Shown: one piece after another, positions 49,289-63,082 of the stretch
How the letters are laid out: the number at the start of each line of letters is the position of its first letter
How positions within the stretch are numbered: the first letter of the stretch is position 1
Source of the DNA: Hetaerina americana
Taxonomy: Eukaryota; Arthropoda; Insecta; Odonata; Calopterygidae
DNA length: 64,000 bases
Direction: 5' to 3'
Assembly: GCA_022747635.1 (NCBI GenBank)
Contig: JAKTNV010000769.1
Coordinates: 1-64,000 of the forward strand
Notes under the pieces: generated by a model
The model's database searches: none
What the model saw: the letters and a program-made list of their open reading frames with translations, nothing else
What the model was told of the DNA's origin: nothing
Position numbers and translations under genes: made by a program

Positions 49289-52200
49289 ATGCCTTCTATA
49301 CACCTCAAACATTCACTCTATAATGGAAGATTGTTGTTTTTCGCGATATTTTTTTGAATTTTGGGCTCTTTTACTAACATTAACACTTGCGATGAGGCAT
49401 CTTTTATGCTCATTTCTTGTCTTTAATGATTTATTCTGGGTTTTATTTTGTTTATTTGATGAAAATGAAAAACAATTAACACCATGGAAACATTTTTGTT
49501 TGATTTGAGTCGAGTGAGAATTTCACCTAGAACCCAAAGGGGGGGGTATTGGCACTTTTCATGGAAAAATGAGAAAAATTAAAATTTCTAAAAATGAAAT
49601 AAATGCCTTCTATACACCTCAAACATTCACTCTATAATGGAAGATTGTTGTTTTTCGCAATATTTTTTGAAATTTGGGCTCTTTTACTAACATTAACACT
49701 TGCGATGAGGCATCTTTTATGCTCATTTCTTGTCTTGAATGATTTATTCTGGGTTTTATTTTGTTTATTTGATGAAAATGAACAACAATACACACCATGG
49801 AAACATTTTTGTTTGATTTGTGTCGAGTGAGAATTTCACCTAGAACCGAAAGGGGGGGGTATTGGCACTTTTCATGGAAAAATGAGAAAAATTAAAATTT
49901 CTAAAAATGTAATAAATGCCGTCTATACACCTCAAACATTCACTCTATAATGGAAGATTGTTGTTTTTCGCGATATTTTTTGAATTTTGGGCTCTTTTAC
50001 TAACATTAACACTTGCGATGAGGCATCTTTTATGCTCATTTCTTGTCTTGAATGATTTATTCTGGGTTTTATTTTGTTTATTTGATGAAAATGAACAACA
50101 ATTAACACCATGGAAACATTTTTGTTTGATTTGAGTCGAGTGAGAATTTCACCTAGAACCCAAAGGGGGGGGTATTGGCACTTTTCAATAAAAAATGAGA
50201 AAAATTAAAATTTCTAAAAATGAAATAAATGCCTTCTATACACCTCTAACATTCACTCTATAATGGAAGATTGTTGTTTTTCGAAATATTTTTTCAAATT
50301 TGGGCACTTTTACTAACATTAACACTTGCGATGAGGCATCTTTTATGCTCATTTCTTGTCTTGAATGATTTATTCTGGGTTTTATTTTGTTTATTTGATG
50401 AAAATGAACAACAATAAACACCATGGAAACATTTTTGTTTGATTTGTGTCGAGTGAGAATTTCACCTAGAACCCAAAGGGGGGGGGGGATTGGCACTTTT
50501 CATGGAAAAATGAGAAAAATTAAAATTTCTAAAAATGAAATAAATGCCTTCTATACACCTCAAACATTCACTCTATAATGGAAGATTGTTGTTTTTCGCG
50601 ATATTTTTTGAAATTTGGGCTCTTTTACTAACATTAACACTTGCGATGAGGCATCTTTTATGCTCATTTCTTGTCTTGAATGATTTATTCTGGGTTTTAT
50701 TTTGTTTATTTGATGAAAATGAACAACAATACACACCATGGAAACATTTTTGTTTGATTTGTGTCGAGTGAGAATTTCACCTAGAACCCAAAGGGGGGGG
50801 GGTATTGGCACTTTTCATGGAAAAATGAGAAAAATTAAAATTTCTAAAAATGAAATAAATGCCTTCTATACACCTCAAACATTCACTCTATAATGAAAGA
50901 TTGTTGTTTTTCGCAATATTTTTTTAATTTTGGGCTCTTTTACTTACATTAACACTTGCGATGAGGCATCTTTTATGCTCATTTCTTGTCTTGAATGATT
51001 TATTCTGGGTTTTATTTTGTTTATTTGATGAAAATGAACAACAATACACACCATGGAAACATTTTTGTTTGATTTGTGTCGAGTGAGAATTTCACCTAGA
51101 ACCGAAAGGGGGGGTATTGGCACTTTTCATGGAAAAATGAGAATAATTAAAATTTCTAAAAATGTAATAAATGCCGTCTATACACCTCAAACATTCACTC
51201 TATAATGGAAGATTGTTGTTTTTCGCGATATTTTTTGAATTTTGGGCTCTTTTACTAACATTAACACTTGCGATGAGGCATCTTTTATGCTCATTTCTTG
51301 TCTTGAATGATTTATTCTGGGTTTTATTTTGTTTATTTGATGAAAATGAACAACAATTAACACCATGGAAACATTTTTGTTTGATTTGAGTCGAGTGAGA
51401 ATTTCACCTAGAACCCAAAGGGGGGGGTATTGGCACTTTTCAATAAAAAATGAGAAAAATTAAAATTTCTAAAAATGAAATAAATGCCTTCTATACACCT
51501 CTAACATTCACTCTATAATGGAAGATTGTTGTTTTTCGAAATATTTTTTCAAATTTGGGCACTTTTACTAACATTAACACTTGCGATGAGGCATCTTTTA
51601 TGCTCATTTCTTGTCTTGAATGATTTATTCTGGGTTTTATTTTGTTTATTTGATGAAAATGAACAACAATAAACACCATGGAAACATTTTTGTTTGATTT
51701 GTGTCGAGTGAGAATTTCACCTAGAACCCAAAGGGGGGGGGCACTTTTGGCACTTTTCATGGAAAAATGAGAAAAATTAAATTTCTAAAAATGAAATAAA
51801 TGCCTTCTATACACCTCAAACATTCACTCTATAATGGAAGATTGTTGTTTTTCGCGATATTTTTTGAATTTTGGGCTCTTTTACTAACATTAACACTTGC
51901 GATGAGGCATCTTTTATGCTCATTTCTTGTCTTGAATGATTTATTCTGGGTTTTATTTTGTTTATTTGATGAAAATGAACAACAATACACACCATGGAAA
52001 CATTTTTGTTTGATTTGTGTCGAGTGAGAATTTCACCTAGAACCGAAAGGGGGGGGTATTGGCACTTTTCATGGAAAAATGAGAAAAATTAAAATTTCTA
52101 AAAATGTAATAAATGCCGTCTATACACCTCAAACATTCACTCTATAATGGAAGATTGTTGTTTTTCGCGATATTTTTTGAATTTTGGGCTCTTTTACTAA

Positions 52201-52737
52201 CATTAACACTTGCGATGAGGCATCTTTTATGCTCATTTCTTGTCTTGAATGATTTATTCTGGGTTTTATTTTGTTTATTTGATGAAAATGAACAACAATT
52301 AACACCATGGAAACATTTTTGTTTGATTTGAGTCGAGTGAGAATTTCACCTAGAACCCAAAGGGGGGGGTATTGGCACTTTTCAATAAAAAATGAGAAAA
52401 ATTAAAATTTCTAAAATGAAATAAATGCCTTCTATACACCTCTAACATTCACTCTATAATGGAAGATTGTTGTTTTTCGAAATATTTTTTCAAATTTGGG
52501 CACTTTTACTAACATTAACACTTGCGATGAGGCATCTTTTATGCTCATTTCTTGTCTTGAATGATTTATTCTGGGTTTTATTTTGTTTATTTGATGAAAA
52601 TGAACAACAATACACACCATGGAAACATTTTTGTTTGATTTGAGTCGAGTGAGAATTTCACCTAGAACCCAAAGGGGGGGGTATTGGCACTTTTCATGGA
52701 GAAATGAGAAAAATTAAAATTTCTAAAAATGAAATAA
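49289..52737 (+). repeat. HOR-F, copy 1 (M158-M168, 11 monomers, 3449 bp)
   Basis: Starts 49289, 49603, 49916, 50229, 50544, 50859, 51171, 51484, 51800, 52113, 52425. All recur 3445-3449 bp downstream. Markers: ACCGAAAGG after the second, sixth and ninth monomers; CCTCTAAC with GGGCACTTTT in the fourth, eighth and eleventh; CAATAAAA tails after GCCGTC monomers. The last monomer, M168, is chimeric: its first half matches M161-type, and its second half (TACACACC, GAGTCGAG, CATGGAGAAATG) matches M157. This places the duplication crossover inside M168. Within the unit a smaller ACCGAAAGG / GCCGTC / CCTCTAAC triplet is repeated three times. Confidence 0.9.
51740..51757 (+). repeat. 9 bp tandem duplication beside the G-run
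   Basis: GGCACTTTT occurs twice in a row (51740-51748, 51749-51757), and the usual TATT between G-run and GGCAC is gone. The HOR-F copy 2 counterpart (about 55190) lacks it, so it arose after the HOR duplicated. Slippage or a template switch at the G-run is the likely cause. Confidence 0.9.
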
Positions 52738-55700
52738 ATGCCTTCTATACACCTCAAACATTCACTCTATAATGGAAGATTGTTGTTTTTCGCGATATTT
52801 TTTGAATTTTGGGCTCTTTTACTAACATTAACACTTGCGATGAGGCATCTTTTATGCTCATTTCTTGTCTTTAATGATTTATTCTGGGTTTTATTTTGTT
52901 TATTTGATGAAAATGAAAAACAATTAACACCATGGAAACATTTTTGTTTGATTTGAGTCGAGTGAGAATTTCACCTAGAACCCAAAGGGGGGGGTATTGG
53001 CACTTTTCATGGAAAAATGAGAAAAATTAAAATTTCTAAAAATGAAATAAATGCCTTCTATACACCTCAAACATTCACTCTATAATGGAAGATTGTTGTT
53101 TTTCGCAATATTTTTTGAAATTTGGGCTCTTTTACTAACATTAACACTTGCGATGAGGTATCTTTTATGCTCATTTCTTGTCTTGAATGATTTATTCTGG
53201 GTTTTATTTTGTTTATTTGATGAAAATGAACAACAATACACACCATGGAAACATTTTTGTTTGATTTGTGTCGAGTGAGAATTTCACCTAGAACCGAAAG
53301 GGGGGGGTATTGGCACTTTTCATGGAAAAATGAGAAAAATTAAAATTTCTAAAAATGTAATAAATGCCGTCTATACACCTCAAACATTCACTCTATAATG
53401 GAAGATTGTTGTTTTTCGCGATATTTTTTGAATTTTGGGCTCTTTTACTAACATTAACACTTGCGATGAGGCATCTTTTATGCTCATTTCTTGTCTTGAA
53501 TGATTTATTCTGGGTTTTATTTTGTTTATTTGATGAAAATGAACAACAATTAACACCATGGAAACATTTTTGTTTGATTTGAGTCGAGTGAGAATTTCAC
53601 CTAGAACCCAAAGGGGGGGGTATTGGCACTTTTCAATAAAAAATGAGAAAAATTAAAATTTCTAAAAATGAAATAAATGCCTTCTATACACCTCTAACAT
53701 TCACTCTATAATGGAAGATTGTTGTTTTTCGAAATATTTTTTCAAATTTGGGCACTTTTACTAACATTAACACTTGCGATGAGGCATCTTTTATCCTCAT
53801 TTCTTGTCTTGAATGATTTATTCTGGGTTTTATTTTGTTTATTTGATGAAAATGAACAACAATAAACACCATGGAAACATTTTTGTTTGATTTGTGTCGA
53901 GTGAGAATTTCACCTAGAACCCAAAGGGGGGGGGGATTGGCACTTTTCATGGAAAAATGAGAAAAATTAAAATTTCTAAAAATGAAATAAATGCCTTCTA
54001 TACACCTCAAACATTCACTCTATAATGGAAGATTGTTGTTTTTCGCGATATTTTTTGAAATTTGGGCTCTTTTACTAACATTAACACTTGCGATGAGGCA
54101 TCTTTTATGCTCATTTCTTGTCTTGAATGATTTATTCTGGGTTTTATTTTGTTTATTTGATGAAAATGAACAACAATACACACCATGGAAACATTTTTGT
54201 TTGATTTGTGTCGAGTGAGAATTTCACCTAGAACCCAAAGGGGGGGGGGTATTGGCACTTTTCATGGAAAAATGAGAAAAATTAAAATTTCTAAAAATGA
54301 AATAAATGCCTTCTATACACCTCAAACATTCACTCTATAATGAAAGATTGTTGTTTTTCGCAATATTTTTTTAAATTTGGGCTCTTTTACTTACATTAAC
54401 ACTTGCGATGAGGCATCTTTTATGCTCATTTCTTGTCTTGAATGATTTATTCTGGGTTTTATTTTGTTTATTTGATGAAAATGAACAACAATACACACCA
54501 TGGAAACATTTTTGTTTGATTTGTGTCGAGTGAGAATTTCACCTAGAACCGAAAGGGGGGGTATTGGCACTTTTCATGGAAAAATGAGAATAATTAAAAT
54601 TTCTAAAAATGTAATAAATGCCGTCTATACACCTCAAACATTCACTCTATAATGGAAGATTGTTGTTTTTCGCGATATTTTTTGAATTTTGGGCTCTTTT
54701 ACTAACATTAACACTTGCGATGAGGCATCTTTTATGCTCATTTCTTGTCTTGAATGATTTATTCTGGGTTTTATTTTGTTTATTTGATGAAAATGAACAA
54801 CAATTAACACCATGGAAACATTTTTGTTTGATTTGAGTCGAGTGAGAATTTCACCTAGAACCCAAAGGGGGGGGTATTGGCACTTTTCAATAAAAAATGA
54901 GAAAAATTAAAATTTCTAAAAATGAAATAAATGCCTTCTATACACCTCTAACATTCACTCTATAATGGAAGATTGTTGTTTTTCGAAATATTTTTTCAAA
55001 TTTGGGCACTTTTACTAACATTAACACTTGCGATGAGGCATCTTTTATGCTCATTTCTTGTCTTGAATGATTTATTCTGGGTTTTATTTTGTTTATTTGA
55101 TGAAAATGAACAACAATAAACACCATGGAAACATTTTTGTTTGATTTGTGTCGAGTGAGAATTTCACCTAGAACCCAAAGGGGGGGGGGGATTGGCACTT
55201 TTCATGGAAAAATGAGAAAAATTAAAATTTCTAAAAATGAAATAAATGCCTTCTATACACCTCAAACATTCACTCTATAATGGAAGATTGTTGTTTTTCG
55301 CGATATTTTTTGAATTTTGGGCTCTTTTACTAACATTAACACTTGCGATGAGGCATCTTTTATGCTCATTTCTTGTCTTGAATGATTTATTCTGGGTTTT
55401 ATTTTGTTTATTTGATGAAAATGAACAACAATACACACCATGGAAACATTTTTGTTTGATTTGTGTCGAGTGAGAATTTCACCTAGAACCGAAAGGGGGG
55501 GGTATTGGCACTTTTCATGGAAAAATGAGAAAAATTAAAATTTCTAAAAATGTAATAAATGCCGTCTATACACCTCAAACATTCACTCTATAATGGAAGA
55601 TTGTTGTTTTTCGCGATATTTTTTGAATTTTGGGCTCTTTTACTAACATTAACACTTGCGATGAGGCATCTTTTATGCTCATTTCTTGTCTTGAATGATT

Positions 55701-56182
55701 TATTCTGGGTTTATTTTGTTTATTTGATGAAAATGAACAACAATTAACACCATGGAAACATTTTTGTTTGATTTGAGTCGAGTGAGAATTTCACCTAGAA
55801 CCCAAAGGGGGGGGTATTGGCACTTTTCAATAAAAAATGAGAAAAATTAAAATTTCTAAAATGAAATAAATGCCTTCTATACACCTCTAACATTCACTCT
55901 ACAATGGAAGATTGTTGTTTTTCGAAATATTTTTTCAAATTTGGGCACTTTTACTAACATTAACACTTGCGATGAGGCATCTTTTATGCTCATTTCTTGT
56001 CTTGAATGATTTATTCTGGGTTTTATTTTGTTTATTTGATGAAAATGAACAACAATAAACACCATGGAAACATTTTTGTTTGATTTGTGTCGAGTGAGAA
56101 TTTCACCTAGAACCAAAGGGGGGGGGGGATTGGCACTTTTCATGGAAAAATGAGAAAAATTAAAATTTCTAAAATGAAATAA
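52738..56182 (+). repeat. HOR-F, copy 2 (M169-M179, 11 monomers, 3445 bp)
   Basis: Starts 52738, 53051, 53364, 53677, 53991, 54306, 54618, 54931, 55246, 55559, 55870. It repeats copy 1 in order. Differences noted: GAGGTATC at 53156, TTATCCTCAT near 53793, TAAATTTGGG rather than TAATTTTGGG in the sixth monomer, no 9 bp duplication in the eighth, and a non-chimeric eleventh monomer ending in GGGATTGG. Indels cluster near 55711, 55860, 56114 and 56173. Confidence 0.9.
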
Positions 56183-59100
56183 ATGCCTTCTATACACCTC
56201 AAACATTCACTCTATAATGGAAGATTGTTGTTTTTCGCGATATTTTTTGAAATTTGGGCTCTTTACTAACATTAACACTTGCGATGAGGCATCTTTTATG
56301 CTCATTTCTTGTCTTGAATGATTTATTCTGGGTTTTATTTTGTTTATTTGATGAAAATGAACAACAATACACACCATGGAAACATTTTTGTTTGATTTGT
56401 GTCGAGTGAGAATTTCACCCAGAACCCAAAGTGCCAAAGTATTGCCACTTTTCATGGAAAAATGAGAAAAATTAAAATTTCTAAAAATGAAATAAATGCC
56501 TTCTATACACCTCAAACATTCACTCTATAATGGAAGATTGTTGTTTTTCGAAATATTTTTTCAAATTTGGGCTCTTTTACCAACATTAACACTTGCGATG
56601 AGGCATCTTTTATGCTCATTTCTTGTCTTGAATGATTTATTCTGGGTTTTATTTTGTTTATTTGATGAAAATGAACAACAATAAACACCATGGAAACATT
56701 TTTGTTTGATTTGTGTCGAGTGAGAATTTCACCTAGAACCCAAAGGGGGGGGGGATTGGCACTTTTCATGGAAAAATGAGAAAAATTAAAATTTCTAAAA
56801 ATGAAATAAATGCCTTCTATACACCTCAAACATTCACTCTATAATGGAAGATTGTTGTTTTTCGCGATATTTTTTGAATTTTGGGCTCTTTTACTAACAT
56901 TAACACTTGCGATGAGGCATCTTTATGCTCATTTCTTGTCTTGAATGATTTATTCTGGGTTTTATTTTGTTTATTTGATGAAAATGAACAACAATACACA
57001 CCATGGAAACATTTTTGTTTGATTTGTGTCGAGTGAGAATTTCACCTAGAACCGAAAGGGGGGGGTATTGGCACTTTTCATGGAAAAATGAGAAAAATTA
57101 AAATTTCTAAAAATGTAATAAATGCCGTCTATACACCTCAAACATTCACTCTATAATGGAAGATTGTTGTTTTTCGCGATATTTTTTGAATTTTGGGCTC
57201 TTTTACTAACATTAACACTTGCGATGAGGCATCTTTTATGCTCATTTCTTGTCTTGAATGATTTATTCTGGGTTTTATTTTGTTTATTTGATGAAAATGA
57301 ACAACAATTAACACCATGGAAACATTTTTGTTTGATTTGAGTCGAGTGAGAATTTCACCTAGAACCCAAAGGGGGGGGTATTGGCACTTTTCAATAAAAA
57401 ATGAGAAAATTAAAATTTCTAAAAATGAAATAAATGCCTTCTATACACCTCTAACATTCACTCTATAATGGAAGATTGTTGTTTTTCGAAATATTTTTTC
57501 AAATTTGGGCACTTTTACTAACATTAACACTTGCGATGAGGCATCTTTTATGCTCATTTCTTGTCTTGAATGATTTATTCTGGGTTTTATTTTGTTTATT
57601 TGATGAAAATGAACAACAATAAACACCATGGAAACATTTTTGTTTGATTTGTGTCGAGTGAGAATTTCACCTAGAACCCAAAGGGGGGGGGGGGTATTGG
57701 CACTTTTCATGGAAAAATGAGAAAAATTAAAATTTCTAAAAATGAAATAAATGCCTTCTATACACCTCAAACATTCACTCTATAATGGAAGATTGTTGTT
57801 TTTCGCAATATTTTTGAAATTTGGGCTCTTTTACTAACATTAACACTTGCGATGAGGCATCTTTTATGCTCATTTCTTGTCTTGAATGATTTATTCTGGG
57901 TTTTATTTTGTTTATTTGATGAAAATGAACAACAATACACACCATGGAAACATTTTTGTTTGATTTGTGTCGAGTGAGAATTTCACCTAGAACCCAAAGG
58001 GGGGGGGGGTATTGGCACTTTTCATGGAAAAATGAGAAAAATTAAAATTTCTAAAAATGAAATAAATGCCTTCTATACACCTCAAACATTCACTCTATAA
58101 TGAAAGATTGTTGTTTTTCGCAATATTTTTTTAAATTTGGGCTCTTTTACTTACATTAACACTTGCGATGAGGCATCTTTTATGCTCATTTCTTGTCTTG
58201 AATGATTTATTCTGGGTTTTATTTTGTTTATTTGATGAAAATGAACAACAATACACACCATGGAAACATTTTTGTTTGATTTGTGTCGAGTGAGAATTTC
58301 ACCTAGAACCGAAAGGGGGGGGTATTGGCACTTTTCATGGAAAAATGAGAAAAATTAAAATTTCTAAAAATGTAATAAATGCCGTCTATACACCTCAAAC
58401 ATTCACTCTATAATGGAAGATTGTTGTTTTTCGCGATATTTTTTGAATTTTGGGCTCTTTTACTAACATTAACACTTGCGATAAGGCATCTTTTATGCTC
58501 ATTTCTTGTCTTGAATGATTTATTCTGGGTTTTATTTTGTTTATTTGATGAAAATGAACAACAATTAACACCATGGAAACATTTTTGTTTGATTTGAGTC
58601 GAGTGAGAATTTCACCTAGAACCCAAAGGGGGGGGTATTGGCACTTTTCAATAAAAAATGAGAAAAATTAAAATTTCTAAAAATGAAATAAATGCCTTCT
58701 ATACACCTCTAACATTCACTCTATAATGGAAGATTGTTGTTTTTCGAAATATTTTTTCAAATTTGGGCACTTTAATAACATTAACACTTGCGATGAGGCA
58801 TCTTTTATGCTCATTTCTTGTCTTGAATGATTTATTCTGGGTTTTATTTTGTTTATTTGATGAAAATGAACAACAATAAACACCATGGAAACATTTTTGT
58901 TTGATTTGTGTCGAGTGAGAATTTCACCTAGAACCCAAAGGGGGGGGGGGGTATTGGCACTTTTCATGGAAAAATGAGAAAAATTAAAATTTCTAAAAAT
59001 GAAATAAATGCCTTCTATACACCTCAAACATTCACTCTATAATGAAAGATTGTTGTTTTTCGCAATATTTTTTTAAATTTGGGCTCTTTTACTTACATTA

Positions 59101-59944
59101 ACACTTGCGATGAGGCATCTTTTATGCTCATTTCTTGTCTTGAATGATTTATTCTGGGTTTTATTTTGTTTATTTGATGAAAATGAACAACAATACACAC
59201 CATGGAAACATTTTTGTTTGATTTGTGTCGAGTGAGAATTTCACCTAGAACCGAAAGGGGGGGGTATTGCCACTTTTCATGGAAAAATGAGAAAAATTAA
59301 AATTTCTAAAAATGAAATAAATGCCTTCTATACACCTCTAACATTCACTCTATAATGGAAGATTGTTGTTTTTCGCGATATTTTTTGATTTTGGGCTCTT
59401 TTACTAACATTAACACTTGCGATGAGGCATCTTTTATGCTCATTTCTTGTCTTGAATGATTTATTCTGGGTTTTATTTTGTTTATTTGATGAAAATGAAC
59501 AACAATACACACCATGGAAACATTTTTGTTTGATTTGTGTCGAGTGAGAATTTCACCTAGAACCGAAAGGGGGGGGTATTGGCACTTTTCATGGAAAAAT
59601 GAGAAAAATTAAAATTTCTAAAAATGTAGTAAATGCCGTCTATACACCTCAAACATTCACTCTATAATGGAAGATTGTTGTTTTTCGCGATATTTTTTGA
59701 ATTTTGGGCTCTTTTACTAACATTAACACTTGCGATGAGCATCTTTTATGCTCATTTCTTGTCTTGAATGATTTATTCTGGGTTTTATTTTGTTTATTTG
59801 ATGAAAATGAACAACAATTAACACCATGGAAACATTTTTGTTTGATTTGAGTCGAGTGAGAATTTCACCTAGAACCCAAAGGGGGGGGTATTGGCACTTT
59901 TCAATAAAAAATGAGAAAAATTAAAATTTCTAAAAATGAAATAA
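56183..59944 (+). repeat. Mosaic right-domain monomers M180-M191
   Basis: Starts 56183, 56496, 56810, 57122, 57434, 57751, 58066, 58379, 58692, 59008, 59321, 59633. M182-M184 repeat the ACCGAAAGG / GCCGTC / CCTCTAAC triplet of HOR-F. M186-M189 match M200-M203 at an offset of 4392 bp (14 monomers), sharing the rare GCGATAAGGC (58379 and 62770) and CACTTTAATAAC (58692 and 63083). M190 has a unique TTTTTTGATTTTGGG; M191 has ATGTAGTAAATG and GATGAGCATC. This block supplied material for both ends of HOR-G. Confidence 0.8.
56426..56451 (+). repeat. G-run replaced by a short duplication/hairpin
   Basis: At the end of M180 the expected AAAGTGGGGGG is absent. CCAAAGTG (56426-56433) is followed at once by CCAAAGT (56434-56440), then ATTGCCACTTT. 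AAAGTGCCAA and the downstream TTGCCACTTT are also inverted repeats with 9 of 10 pairs and a 4-base loop. It is the only monomer I found with no G-run at all. A slip-duplication or a hairpin-templated change could have made it. Confidence 0.85.
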
Positions 59945-61514
59945 ATGCCTTCTATACACCTCTAACATTCACTCTATAATGGAAGATTGTTGTTTTTCGA
60001 AATATTTTTTCAAATTTGGGCACTTTTACTAACATTAACACTTGCGATGAGGCATCTTTTATGCTCATTTCTTGTCTTGAATGATTTATTCTGGGTTTTA
60101 TTTTGTTTATTTGATGAAAATGAACAACAATAAACACCATGGAAACATTTTTGTTTGATTTGTGTCGAGTGAGAATTTCACCTAGAACCCAAAGTGGGGG
60201 GTATTGCCACTTTTCATGGAAAAATGAGAAAAATTAAAATTTCTAAAAATGAAATAAATGCCTTCTATACACCTCAAACATTCACTCTATAATGGAAGAT
60301 TGTTGTTTTTCGAAATATTTTTTCAAATTTGGGCTCTTTTACTAACATTAACACTTGCGATGAGGCATCTTTTATGCTCATTTCTTGTCTTGAATGATTT
60401 ATTCTGGGTTTTATTTTGTTTATTTGATGAAAATGAACAACAATACACACCATGGAAACATTTTTGTTTGATTTGTGTCGAGTGAGAATTTCACCTAGAA
60501 CCCAAAGGGGGGGGGGGTATTGGCACTTTTCATGGAAAAATGAGAAAAATTAAAATTTCTAAAAATGAAATAAATGCCTTCTATACACCTCAAACATTCA
60601 CTCTATAATGGAAGATTGTTGTTTTTCGCAATATTTTTTGAAATTTGGGCTCTTTTACTAACATTAACACTTGCGATGAGGCATCTTTTATGCTCATTTC
60701 TTGTCTTGAATGATTTATTCTGGGTTTTATTTTGTTTATTTGATGAAAATGAACAACAATACACACCATGGAAACATTTTTGTTTGATTTGTGTCGAGTG
60801 AGAATTTCACCTAGAACCCAAAGGGGGGGGGGGTATTGGCACTTTTCATGGAAAAATGAGAAAAATTAAAATTTCTAAAAATGAAATAAATGCCTTCTAT
60901 ACACCTCAAACATTCACTCTATAATGAAAGATTGTTGTTTTTCGCAATATTTTTTAAATTTGGGCTCTTTTACTTACATTAACACTTGCGATGAGGCATC
61001 TTTTATGCTCATTTCTTGTCTTGAATGATTTATTCTGGGTTTTATTTTGTTTATTTGATGAAAATGAACAACAATACACACCATGGAAACATTTTTGTTT
61101 GATTTGTGTCGAGTGAGAATTTCACCTAGAACCGAAAGGGGGGGGTATTGGCACTTTTCATGGAAAAATGAGAAAAATTAAAATTTCTAAAAATGTAATA
61201 AATGCCGTCTATACACCTCAAACATTCACTCTATAATGGAAGATTGTTGTTTTTCGCGATATTTTTTGAATTTTGGGCTCTTTTACTAACATTAACACTT
61301 GCGATGAGGCATCTTTTATGCTCATTTCTTGTCTTGAATGATTTATTCTGGGTTTTATTTTGTTTATTTGATGAAAATGAACAACAATTAACACCATGGA
61401 AACATTTTTGTTTGATTTGAGTCGAGTGAGAATTTCACCTAGAACCCAAAGGGGGGGGTATTGGCACTTTTCAATAAAAAATGAGAAAAATTAAAATTTC
61501 TAAAAATGAAATAA
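59945..61514 (+). repeat. HOR-G, copy 1 (M192-M196, 5 monomers, 1570 bp)
   Basis: Starts 59945, 60258, 60574, 60890, 61202. Order: a CCTCTAAC/GGGCAC type ending AAAGTGGGGGG with TATTGCCAC; a GAAATA/CAAATTT type; a GCAATA/GAAATTT type with a long G-run; an ATAATGAAAG/CTTACATT type ending ACCGAAAGG; and a GCCGTC type with AACAATTAAC and CAATAAAA tail. Confidence 0.88.
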
Positions 61515-63082
61515 ATGCCTTCTATACACCTCTAACATTCACTCTATAATGGAAGATTGTTGTTTTTCGAAATATTTTTTCAAATTTGGGCACTTTTACT
61601 AACATTAACACTTGCGATGAGGCATCTTTTATGCTCATTTCTTGTCTTGAATGATTTATTCTGGGTTTTATTTTGTTTATTTGATGAAAATGAACAACAA
61701 TAAACACCATGGAAACATTTTTGTTTGATTTGTGTCGAGTGAGAATTTCACCTAGAACCCAAAGTGGGGGGTATTGCCACTTTTCATGGAAAAATGAGAA
61801 AATTAAAATTTCTAAAAATGAAATAAATGCCTTCTATACACCTCAAACATTCACTCTATAATGGAAGATTGTTGTTTTTCGAAATATTTTTTCAAATTTG
61901 GGCTCTTTTACTAACATTAACACTTGCGATGAGGCATCTTTTATGCTCATTTCTTGTCTTGAATGATTTATTCTGGGTTTTATTTTGTTTATTTGATGAA
62001 AATGAACAACAATACACACCATGGAAACATTTTTGTTTGATTTGTGTCGAGTGAGAATTTCACCTAGAACCCAAAGGGGGGGGGGTATTGGCACTTTTCA
62101 TGGAAAAATGAGAAAAATTAAAATTTCTAAAAATGAAATAAATGCCTTCTATACACCTCAAACATTCACTCTATAATGGAAGATTGTTGTTTTTCGCAAT
62201 ATTTTTTGAAATTTGGGCTCTTTTACTAACATTAACACTTGCGATGAGGCATCTTTTATGCTCATTTCTTGTCTTGAATGATTTATTCTGGGTTTTATTT
62301 TGTTTATTTGATGAAAATGAACAACAATACACACCATGGAAACATTTTTGTTTGATTTGTGTCGAGTGAGAATTTCACCTAGAACCCAAAGGGGGGGGGG
62401 GTATTGGCACTTTTCATGGAAAAATGAGAAAAATTAAAATTTCTAAAAATGAAATAAATGCCTTCTATACAACACAAACATTCACTCTATAATGAAAGAT
62501 TGTTGTTTTTCGCAATATTTTTTTAAATTTGGGCTCTTTTACTTACATTAACACTTGCGATGAGGCATCTTTTATGCTCATTTCTTGTCTTGAATGATTT
62601 ATTCTGGGTTTTATTTTGTTTATTTGATGAAAATGAACAACAATACACACCATGGAAACATTTTTGTTTGATTTGTGTCGAGTGAGAATTTCACCTAGAA
62701 CCGAAAGGGGGGGGTATTGGCACTTTTCATGAAAAATGAGAAAAATTAAAATTTCTAAAAATGTAATAAATGCCGTCTATACACCTCAAACATTCACTCT
62801 ATAATGGAAGATTGTTGTTTTTCGCGATATTTTTTGAATTTTGGGCTCTTTTACTAACATTAACACTTGCGATAAGGCATCTTTTATGCTCATTTCTTGT
62901 CTTGAATGATTTATTCTGGGTTTTATTTTGTTTATTTGATGAAAATGAACAACAATTAACACCATGGAAACATTTTTGTTTGATTTGAGTCGAGTGAGAA
63001 TTTCACCTAGAACCCAAAGGGGGGGGTATTGGCACTTTTCAATAAAAAATGAGAAAAATTAAAATTTCTAAAAATGAAATAA
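61515..63082 (+). repeat. HOR-G, copy 2 (M197-M201, 5 monomers, 1568 bp)
   Basis: Starts 61515, 61827, 62142, 62458, 62770. It repeats copy 1 in order. Differences include TATACAACACAAAC at 62466 and GATAAGGC in the last monomer. The latter is shared with 58379, so the right end of this copy derives from the M186-M189 lineage rather than from copy 1. Confidence 0.88.
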
